From NCBI RefSeq assembly GCF_048820895.1, contig NZ_JBMERQ010000003.1, forward strand, positions 331,631-395,630: a stretch of 64,000 nt of DNA, given 5' to 3'. Origin of the DNA: Cribrihabitans_A neustonicus (GTDB lineage Bacteria > Pseudomonadota > Alphaproteobacteria > Rhodobacterales > Rhodobacteraceae). Each line of letters starts with the position of its first letter. The first letter of the stretch is position 1. This document shows, in pieces, positions 36,146 through 42,568 of this stretch. The notes below the pieces were generated by a model. The model had not been told where the DNA came from and searched no databases. It worked only from the letters and a program-made list of their open reading frames with translations. A program made the position numbers and the translations under genes.

Positions 36146-36247
36146 TCCGCCGCGACTTGGGTTCGCGCTGCGATCCGCTTTGGCGCTGCGGGCCTGCCCC
36201 GGACGCCTGCCAGAGCCGGAAAGCCGCGCTTCGACCGCGGGGCAGTC

Positions 36248-36290
36248 CGAACGGGCGTGCCGGGCAGCTTATCCCGGCCAAGTCCGGGCT
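36248..36290. repeat. Dispersed repeat (inverted copy at 40654-40696)
   Basis: CGAACGGGCGTGCCGGGCAG and TTATCCC followed by GCC-AAGTCCG match, in reverse complement, the stretch at 40654-40696 at roughly 80% identity by eye. Both copies lie in non-coding gaps. Confidence 0.55.
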
Positions 36291-36399
36291 TCTTTCCGAT
36301 GGTGTGTCCAGCCTGAACCAAATTCGCCGCCCCGTGCCAAAGGGGCGGCAATGCGCGGCGCCTCTCGGCCTTGTTCCGCGATGTGTGGGGCAAAACGGC

Positions 36400-36419
36400 A
36401 AGGCGGGGCGCCCCGCCTT
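36400..36419 (-). terminator. Perfect 20-bp palindrome downstream of the BLUF-like gene
   Basis: AAGGCGGGGC and GCCCCGCCTT are exact reverse complements with no spacer. It lies 40 bases past the stop of the minus-strand gene and can form a strong stem; A/T bases flank it only weakly. It probably supports transcript ending. Confidence 0.45.
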
Positions 36420-36459
36420 CACCGGGGCACCCCTTGCGCTGGGCAGCAGCTGCAGGCGG

Positions 36460-36867
36460 TCAGGCCGCAGCCTGGGCGTGAGTGGCGACAAAAGCCTCGG
36501 CTGCCTGTGCCTGCTGGGCCTCGCTGCCGGCGCCAGCCAGGACGGCGAAGCTCGTGCGGACCGCCGGGGCCAGGTAGGCCGGATTGGCATAGACAACGTT
36601 CAGCATGTCGAAGGCGCGCGCCTTGGCGGGGCGGGAGGAGATCACCCGGACCGAGGCAAAGCGGCCATCGGCGTGCAGCTGCTCCAGCATCCCGGTCAGA
36701 ACGTCCTGAGGGCCTTCCAGCACTTGGTAGTAGCAGGCCCCGCCGCCGGTCATCATGCCGGTCACCCCGCAGGCCCGGGCGCGGGGGCGGGTGGCGGCGA
36801 TGAGCTTGCCGATCTCCAGCGGGCGCAGGGGGGAGGCGGACTGGATGGCGATGACGAAACGGTGCAT
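36460..36867 (-). CDS. BLUF-like protein lacking the photoactive tyrosine
   Basis: The 135-aa protein aligns with the BLUF fold used by blue-light sensors: the segment GVTGMMTGGGACYYQVLEGPQDVL (residues 34-57) matches the conserved GITGLLLY...FLQLLEG block and keeps the glutamine (Q48). The N-terminal strand reads HRFVIAIQSAS where active BLUF domains have a tyrosine two residues before a serine. The conserved asparagine before the ITG motif is also absent. Flavin photochemistry by the usual mechanism is therefore unlikely; it may be a light-independent relative. AGGAGA lies before the ATG. It stands alone, flanked by repeats. Confidence 0.7.
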   Translation of the reverse strand: MHRFVIAIQSASPLRPLEIGKLIAATRPRARACGVTGMMTGGGACYYQVLEGPQDVLTGMLEQLHADGRFASVRVISSRPAKARAFDMLNVVYANPAYLAPAVRTSFAVLAGAGSEAQQAQAAEAFVATHAQAAA

Positions 36868-36991
36868 GTGAACTCTCCTGACTGGTCTGATGCCCGAGGC
36901 GGGCGCTGGAAGCGGATCCGGGTGGCGGACCGTGTCGATGTCCGTCTTCGGAGTAAGTTCAAATTAGCGGAAAATCCGCCGTGAGGCGCCG

Positions 36992-37056
36992 GCGCGAAGG
37001 TATGGGCAAGGACCTGGGCGGCGCGCAGATGCCGCGGGGTGTGACCGGAAGGATAG
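36992..37056. repeat. Diverged repeat, copy B (pair with 36071-36145)
   Basis: This copy shares GCGCGAAGGTAT, GCGGCGCGCAGATGC and a TGTGACC block with copy A, but lacks about nine bases in the middle. Confidence 0.55.
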
Positions 37057-37291
37057 GCTTTCCGCGCCTTTCGTCAGTGCTTTGGTCTGCATTGGTGGTG
37101 CAGGGCAGGGCCAGGACGCTTTTCAGAGGCGGTTTCCGGACTTGTTCCGCGCTTGGGAAGATTAGGGCGGGGGGCATGGAACGTGCCGGATGGGAGTGCG
37201 CCGGGAGAGGCATGGAGGCGCCAGTTGCCTGCGGGGGCTGCGCGCGACGGATGGCTTCCCTTGAAGGAAGGCTCGCCGGACGCAAACAAAA

Positions 37292-37311
37292 GGGGCGGCC
37301 AGTGCCGCCCC
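37292..37311 (-). terminator. Intrinsic terminator of the J-domain gene
   Basis: GGGGCGGC (37292-37299) pairs with GCCGCCCC (37304-37311). On the minus strand the stem is followed by TTTTGTTTG, 41 bases past the stop. Confidence 0.85.
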
Positions 37312-37351
37312 CTGATCCAGTTTGCAAAGCCCGGGCCGCGCCCGCGGGGCT

Positions 37352-37975
37352 TCACTTGAAGCTGCGGCTGTCCTTCAGCTGGTCCCAGGCCCACATGACT
37401 TCCTGCAGCTGCTCCTCCTGACTGCGGTCGCCGCCGTTCATGTCGGGGTGCAGCACCTTGATCAGCTTCTTGTAGGCCTTGCGGATGTCTGCCTTGGACC
37501 AATCGTCCTTGGCTTCGAGGATCTCGATCGCGCGGCGCTCGGTCGGCGGCAGCCGGCGGCCTGCGGAGGCCGAGCGGCCGGGGTTGCGGGTGGCATTCGC
37601 GCCCAGCACCTGATGCGGGTCCTCGATGCCGAGCCGGGCCCAGGCGCGCGCTTCCGGATCGCCCAGCGGGCGGGTGGTGCGCTCCCACACCTTGTCCTTG
37701 GACTGCTGCGCGTTCAGCTCGGCCTCGGTGGTGCCTTCGAAGAAGTTCCACGAGTTGTTGTACTCGCGCACGTGGTCCTGGCAGAACCAGTAGTAATCAT
37801 CCAGCACATCCGGCGCCTTAGGGGCGCGGAACTTGCCGGGCTCATTGCAGCCGTCCTTGTCGCAGATGCGGACGGAGGTCTCGGACGCGCCGGTGGCGGC
37901 CCGCCGCCCGCGCGGATTCTTCTTCTTCGCGGATCGGATGGACATATCGAAACCGAAGGGATCGGATTTGCTCAT
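37352..37975 (-). CDS. J-domain protein with N-terminal Cys/His motif
   Basis: The 207-aa protein has a C-terminal J domain (about residues 150-205) with HPD at 176-178, the motif that stimulates Hsp70 ATPase. The N-terminal part is not G/F-rich but carries C39-x3-C43 and C65-x2-H68, which could bind zinc. This layout resembles a conserved alphaproteobacterial J-protein family rather than classical DnaJ. The ATG at 37975 follows AGAAGG. It is divergent from bolA across 106 bases. Confidence 0.85.
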   Translation of the reverse strand: MSKSDPFGFDMSIRSAKKKNPRGRRAATGASETSVRICDKDGCNEPGKFRAPKAPDVLDDYYWFCQDHVREYNNSWNFFEGTTEAELNAQQSKDKVWERTTRPLGDPEARAWARLGIEDPHQVLGANATRNPGRSASAGRRLPPTERRAIEILEAKDDWSKADIRKAYKKLIKVLHPDMNGGDRSQEEQLQEVMWAWDQLKDSRSFK

Positions 37976-38081
37976 GGGGCGCACCTTCTAGACGCATCTG
38001 TTCGACTCGGAGGCAGCAGTTTAGTCTAAGGGGCGGGAGATAGAAGGGGGGCGGCGGCACTTTTTATGAGGATGAGCGGAA

Positions 38082-38336
38082 ATGAACGTGAGCAGCGAAA
38101 TCGAAGCGCGGCTGCAAAAGGCCTTTGCGCCGGCCGAGCTGGAGGTGGAAAACGAAAGCCACAAGCACGCAGGCCATGCGGGCGATGACGGCTCGGGAGA
38201 AAGCCACTTCCGGGTGCGAATCCGCGCCGGCGCCTTCGAGGGAATGAGCCGGGTGCAGCGGCACCGCGCGGTGCACAAGGCGCTGGGCGATATCGTCCCG
38301 CGCATCCATGCGCTGGCGCTCGACATCGGCGCTTAG
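38082..38336 (+). CDS. bolA: BolA family protein
   Basis: BolA proteins act with monothiol glutaredoxins in iron-sulfur cluster handling and can affect morphology and stress response. The 84-aa product has the typical pattern ELEVENESHKHAGH in the first half and FEGMSRVQRHRAVHKALGD in the second, including the conserved histidine after RVQR. The ATG has GAGCGGA upstream. No glutaredoxin gene is adjacent. Confidence 0.9.
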   Translation: MNVSSEIEARLQKAFAPAELEVENESHKHAGHAGDDGSGESHFRVRIRAGAFEGMSRVQRHRAVHKALGDIVPRIHALALDIGA

Positions 38337-38352
38337 GAGGCAGCCGGGCCGT

Positions 38353-38922
38353 TCAGTCCCTGTCTCGGGGCGCCCTGCGGAAAGCGTCAACACGGGGCTG
38401 GGCTTCCTGCGTATCCGGCAGGGCCTCTGCGGAGGGGCCGCCGGTACTGCTCTGGGCAGTCAGGTCCGGGGCCGTGCCGGCGTCCGGGGCCGTGCCGGCG
38501 TCCGGCGCCGCTGCTGCTGTGGCTGCACCGGCCGGCCGGGCCGGCTCGGCTTTGCGCAGCGGCGGTGCTTCCCGGGGCTCCCGCTCTGCCGTCAGCGGCG
38601 AAGCGGGCGCCTCGCTGTGACGGAAGGACACGGCTGGCGCCGTCGGTTCCTTGCGGCTGAAGCCCGCGTCTTCCGCGGAGACTTCCTCCGCCACGGGGCG
38701 CCGGAACACCAGGAGGTTGCGCCAGTTGGTGGTGGAGCCCGTGAGGCCCGCGCGCTCCTCGCTCGGCAGCAACTCGGCGCGCTGGAACTCCCAGCCCTCG
38801 GCCGCCATCTCGTTCAGCAAAAGCTCGACTGAATGGGCAAAGCGCGCCTCCGGGGCCTTGATCCCCTTTGCCTTGGTGCCCTTGGCGGGGGCGGGGACAA
38901 CCTTGTACTCAAAAGCTTGCAT
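38353..38922 (-). CDS. DUF4177-like protein with low-complexity tail
   Basis: The N-terminal 75 residues (FEYKVVPAP...NEMAAEGWEFQRAELLPSEER...LLVFRRP) resemble the small DUF4177 domain, whose function is unknown. The remaining 110 residues are rich in A, P, E and T and probably disordered, including an imperfect GTAPDA repeat encoded by an 18-base tandem repeat at 38464-38499. The 189-aa protein has no signal peptide or membrane helix. The similarity is from pattern memory only. Confidence 0.6.
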   Translation of the reverse strand: MQAFEYKVVPAPAKGTKAKGIKAPEARFAHSVELLLNEMAAEGWEFQRAELLPSEERAGLTGSTTNWRNLLVFRRPVAEEVSAEDAGFSRKEPTAPAVSFRHSEAPASPLTAEREPREAPPLRKAEPARPAGAATAAAAPDAGTAPDAGTAPDLTAQSSTGGPSAEALPDTQEAQPRVDAFRRAPRDRD

Positions 38923-39089
38923 TGCGGTCTCCTGGCTGGCTCCGTGAGGTTTAGCGGAATGGGGAGAGGGGTCAAGGCACGCGGAATTGCGCCAGGATTG
39001 CCAGATCGCCGTGCGTCAGAGATGAAAATGGCGTGGAAGAATGAAATTCCCCGGGTCGGTAGTTCCGCAAAACTGCGCCGCCACGGGGA

Positions 39090-40337
39090 CTAGGTACCGG
39101 CCTCTTCCGCTGCCATCTGGACCAGCGTCAGGCAGACTTCCGTGGCCTTGGCCATATCCTGCACCGAAATCCATTCCAGCGGCCCGTGCACGTTCTGCAT
39201 GCCGGTGAAGATATTGGGTGTTGGCACGCCGAGCTCCGTCAGCCGCGAGCCATCGGTGCCGCCGCGGATCGGGGCGGAAATGGGTTCGATCCCATGCGCC
39301 TTGCAGGCTGACAGCGCCAGTTCCACCGGGGTCATGTCGTTCTCCAGCCAGTAGCGCATGTTGCGGTATTGCGGGTAGATTTGGAAGGTGATCTCCGCCC
39401 GCGGCTCTGACGCCTGCACCGCGTCGCAGACCTTCTTCAGCAGCTCGCCCTTGGCTGCCAGCCCGTCCAGTTCGAAATCGCGCAGGATCAGCTTGATCTC
39501 CATCTCCGAGGAGCCGCCGTTCATGTCGGTGATATGAAGGAACCCCTCGCGGCCCCCGGTGGTCTCCGGCGTCATCGCCGCCTGCGGCAGGGTCTGCACG
39601 ATCTTCGCCGCCAGGTGCGCGGCATTGACCATCTTGTCCTTGGCCCAGCCGGGGTGGATCGACACGCCCTTGACCGTCACCACTGCGCGGTCGGCAGAGA
39701 AACTCTCAAAGACGATCTCGCCCGCCTCGCCGCCATCGAGCGTATAGGCGAAGTTCACACCCAGGTCCCTGGGCAGCTGTTCGCCGACGCCGCGGCCGAT
39801 TTCCTCGTCCGGGGTGAAGGCGAGGCGGATCTTCGGGTGCTTGATTTCCGGGTGTGCCAGCAGGTGCCGGGCAAGCGTCATCACGATGGCGACGCCCGCC
39901 TTGTCATCAGCCCCCAGCAAGGTGAGGCCTGAGGCGGTGATGAGGTCATCCCCCTGTTTGGAGGCGAGGTAGGCGGATTTCTCCGGTGACAGCACCAGCG
40001 CCGGGTTGTCGGGGTAGGTGATGTCACCGCCGCCGTAGCCTTTGATCACCCGCGGCTTGACGCCGGTGGCCCTGAACTGCGGCGCGGTGTCGACATGGGC
40101 GAGGAAGCCGATCGCCGGCCCCGGCGCGGTGGCCGGAACAGTGGCCAGCACCACGCCGTAGTCCGTCAGCTCCACATCCTGCGCGCCGATCCCGCGCAGC
40201 TCGCTCTCCAGCAGGCGCAGCATATCGAACTGGATCGCGGTGCTGGGCGTGGTGGGCGAGTTCTCGTCGCTCTGGCTGTCGATGGCGGCGTAGCGGACGA
40301 GCCGGTCCTCGAGTTCCTGATCGAAATTGTGTTGCAT
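39090..40337 (-). CDS. pepT: Peptidase T (tripeptidase)
   Basis: PepT is a cytoplasmic zinc aminotripeptidase of family M20. The 415-aa product has the metal ligands in GFLAHVDTAPQF, LTLLGADDKAGVAI and FTPDEEIGRG, and a late substrate-binding block SAPIRGGTDGSRLTELGVPTPNIFTG. The ATG at 40337 follows AGGAGG; the longer open frame upstream has no similarity to the family. Neighbouring genes are not functionally linked. Confidence 0.93.
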   Translation of the reverse strand: MQHNFDQELEDRLVRYAAIDSQSDENSPTTPSTAIQFDMLRLLESELRGIGAQDVELTDYGVVLATVPATAPGPAIGFLAHVDTAPQFRATGVKPRVIKGYGGGDITYPDNPALVLSPEKSAYLASKQGDDLITASGLTLLGADDKAGVAIVMTLARHLLAHPEIKHPKIRLAFTPDEEIGRGVGEQLPRDLGVNFAYTLDGGEAGEIVFESFSADRAVVTVKGVSIHPGWAKDKMVNAAHLAAKIVQTLPQAAMTPETTGGREGFLHITDMNGGSSEMEIKLILRDFELDGLAAKGELLKKVCDAVQASEPRAEITFQIYPQYRNMRYWLENDMTPVELALSACKAHGIEPISAPIRGGTDGSRLTELGVPTPNIFTGMQNVHGPLEWISVQDMAKATEVCLTLVQMAAEEAGT

Positions 40338-40836
40338 GGAGCCTCCTTGCCGTTTGGCCGGAGCAAAGCGGCTGGTGCGGGGAAGGTCAAGGCGGGCGTT
40401 GCTGCGCAACAGGGAGACGGCAGTTTGCAAGCCGCTAAGGGCGGCGCCTGACCGCGGGTGGGGGCAAAGCCCCCGCCCATGGGGGCGGTCGGGGGCTGCC
40501 CGGCGTGCCGCCGGGCGAAACCAACGACACGCCTTTCTGCCTCGCTTCCGGTCATTGCCTGGCTGGCGCGGGATAAGGCCGACGGCCGCCGCATCGCCGG
40601 CGCGCCCCCACGCGGCGCGATTTGGGGAGGCTTGGCGGTCCCTTGATAGGGCGTACGGGCTGGGCAGGGATAAACTGCCAGTCATGCCCGTTCGCATCAC
40701 CACCGCGCGCGCCGCCGATGCGCGGCTCATCGCTTCGGGGCAGGCATTCGGCAGGTTGGGCGTACAGGGCAGCGGGCGCCCACCACGAAAAAGGGCGCCG
40801 CGAGGGGCACCCTTTTGAAATCAGCAATAGCAGTGA
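40338..40836. other. Non-coding region with GC hairpins and a dispersed repeat
   Basis: This 499-base gap lies between the pepT start and the gatB stop, both minus strand. It holds GC-rich hairpins around 40455-40520 (for example GGGGGC-AAA-GCCCCC) and the dispersed repeat 40654-40696. Near 40783-40816 are short GGGCGCC/GGGCACCC words that may end gatB transcription. No gene is supported. Confidence 0.45.
40654..40696. repeat. Dispersed repeat (inverted copy of 36248-36290)
   Basis: The reverse complement reads GCGAACGGGCATGACTGGCAG and continues TTTATCCC-TGCC-CAGCCCG, matching the other copy with about eight differences. Confidence 0.55.
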
Positions 40837-42348
40837 TCAGCCGCCCAGTTTCTTGGCGACCAGTTCGTTTACTGCCTTGGGGTTAGCCTTGCCGCCGGTG
40901 GCCTTCATCACCTGGCCGACGAACCAGCCTGCCAGTTTCGGATTCACCTTGGCCTTTTCAACCTGCGCCGGGTTGGCGGCGATAATTTCGTCCAGGGCGG
41001 TCTCGATGGCGCCGGTATCGGTCACCTGCTTCATGCCGCGCTCTTCGACGATCTGCGCCGGGTCGCCGCCTTCGGTATAAACGATCTCGAACAGATCCTT
41101 GGCGATCTTGCCGGAGATAGCATCCGAGGCGATCAGGTCGATGATGCCGCCCAGCTGCGCGGGCGTTACCGGCGACTCGGTGATCGTGTGGTCTTCTTTC
41201 TTCAGGCGCCCGAACAGTTCGTTGATCACCCAGTTCGCAGCCAATTTGCCATTGCGGCCCTGGGCCACGGCCTCGAAATAGGCCGCCGATTCCACATCCG
41301 CGGTCAGCACCGAGGCGTCATAGTCGCTAAGGCCGAAGTCTTCGATGAAGCGTGCCTTCTTCTCGTCCGGCAGTTCCGGAAGGCTGGCTTTGATGCCGTC
41401 CACCCAATCCTGATCGATTTCCAGCGGCAGAAGATCCGGGTCAGGGAAATAGCGGTAGTCATGCGCCTCTTCCTTGGAGCGCATCGAGCGGGTTTCGCCC
41501 TTGTCCGGGTCGTACAGACGGGTTTCCTGCACGATTTCGCCGCCGCCTTCGAGGATGGCGATCTGACGCCGCGCCTCAACCTCGATAGCCTGCTGGATGA
41601 AGCGCATCGAGTTCATGTTCTTGATCTCGCAGCGGGTGCCGAGATGCGAGAAATCCTGGGTCTCCTGGTACTTCTCATAAGCGCCCGGGCGGCAAACCGA
41701 GACGTTCACGTCAGCCCGCAGGTTGCCGTTCTGCATGTTGCCGTCGCAGGTGCCGAGGTACTGCATGATCTGGCGCAGCTTGGCGATATAGGCCGCCGCT
41801 TCCTCCGGGCCGCGGATGTCGGGGCGGGAGACAATCTCCATCAGGCAGACGCCGGTGCGGTTCAGGTCGACGAAGGACATGTTGGGGTCCATGTCGTGGA
41901 TCGACTTGCCCGCGTCCTGTTCCATGTGAATCCGTTCGATCCGCACCTTGCGCGCGGTGCCGTCGCCCAGTTCCACCAGCACTTCGCCCTCACCCACGAT
42001 CGGGTGGTAGAGCTGCGAGATCTGGTAGCCCTGCGGCAGGTCCGGGTAGAAGTAGTTCTTGCGGTCGAAAGCCGACCACAGGTTGATCTCCGCCTTCAGC
42101 CCCAGCCCGGTGCGCACCGCCTGCTCGACGCAGTATTCGTTGATCACCGGCAGCATGCCCGGCATCGCCGCATCCACGAAGGCGACGTTGGAGTTCGGCT
42201 CGGCACCGAACTTGGTGGAGGCGCCGGAGAACAGCTTGGCATTGGAGCTGACCTGGGCATGCACTTCCATGCCGATGACCAGTTCCCAGTCATGCTTGGC
42301 GCCCGCGATCACCTTGGGCTTGGGGAGTTCATATGTCAGGTCGAGCAT
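40837..42348 (-). CDS. gatB: Asp-tRNA(Asn)/Glu-tRNA(Gln) amidotransferase subunit B
   Basis: GatB recognises and phosphorylates the misacylated tRNA in the GatCAB complex. The 503-aa product begins with the substrate domain: WELVIGMEVHAQVSSNAKLFSGAST, then DLPQGYQISQ, EDAGKSIHDMDP-like and DLNRTGVCLMEIVSRPDIR blocks. It ends with the helical GatB/YqeY domain (about 350-503), including ENKAGWFVGQVMKATGGKANP-like sequence. The ATG at 42348 gives the usual length. gatA and gatC are not nearby. Confidence 0.95.
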   Translation of the reverse strand: MLDLTYELPKPKVIAGAKHDWELVIGMEVHAQVSSNAKLFSGASTKFGAEPNSNVAFVDAAMPGMLPVINEYCVEQAVRTGLGLKAEINLWSAFDRKNYFYPDLPQGYQISQLYHPIVGEGEVLVELGDGTARKVRIERIHMEQDAGKSIHDMDPNMSFVDLNRTGVCLMEIVSRPDIRGPEEAAAYIAKLRQIMQYLGTCDGNMQNGNLRADVNVSVCRPGAYEKYQETQDFSHLGTRCEIKNMNSMRFIQQAIEVEARRQIAILEGGGEIVQETRLYDPDKGETRSMRSKEEAHDYRYFPDPDLLPLEIDQDWVDGIKASLPELPDEKKARFIEDFGLSDYDASVLTADVESAAYFEAVAQGRNGKLAANWVINELFGRLKKEDHTITESPVTPAQLGGIIDLIASDAISGKIAKDLFEIVYTEGGDPAQIVEERGMKQVTDTGAIETALDEIIAANPAQVEKAKVNPKLAGWFVGQVMKATGGKANPKAVNELVAKKLGG

Positions 42349-42568
42349 GGTTTTCCGCCGTATCCGAGTGTCTCTGTTTGGCAAGCGTTCTAGGCGCAGG
42401 CGCGCAAAGGGGCAAGGGGCAGTCGCGCCGGGCGGGGAGCAGCCTGCGCGCGGCCATGCGGTCCGGGCGTGCCGCCAGGCGCGGGCACCCGCCCACGGCA
42501 AAACAGGCTCTTGGCCGGTCCGGGCTGCCCCGCTAAGAAAGACCTCCGGACCAGAACAGGAGCCCGCC

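Larger units (their letters stand above)
35745..36459. other. Structured non-coding region with inverted and dispersed repeats
   Basis: This 715-base gap has no gene I can support. It holds an 11-bp perfect inverted repeat (35933-35943 with 35950-35960) and a 14-bp inverted repeat with one mismatch (35963-35976 with 35992-36005). It also has a repeat copy at 36071-36145, a second dispersed repeat at 36248-36290, and a 20-bp perfect palindrome at 36400-36419. Open frames crossing it differ between strands and look like decayed or chance frames. Confidence 0.5.
36868..37351. other. Intergenic region with repeat copy B
   Basis: No gene is supported in this 484-base gap. It contains repeat copy B (36992-37056) and the terminator of the J-domain gene (37292-37311). 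Confidence 0.5.

Noticed and set aside
36043..36393. Minus-strand 116-aa frame in the gap before the BLUF-like gene
   Set aside because: It overlaps two repeat elements, lacks a ribosome binding site and has no recognisable protein pattern.
40440..40530. CRISPR-like or phage attachment repeats
   Set aside because: The repeats here are GC hairpins without regular spacers, and there are no cas, integrase or tRNA genes near.
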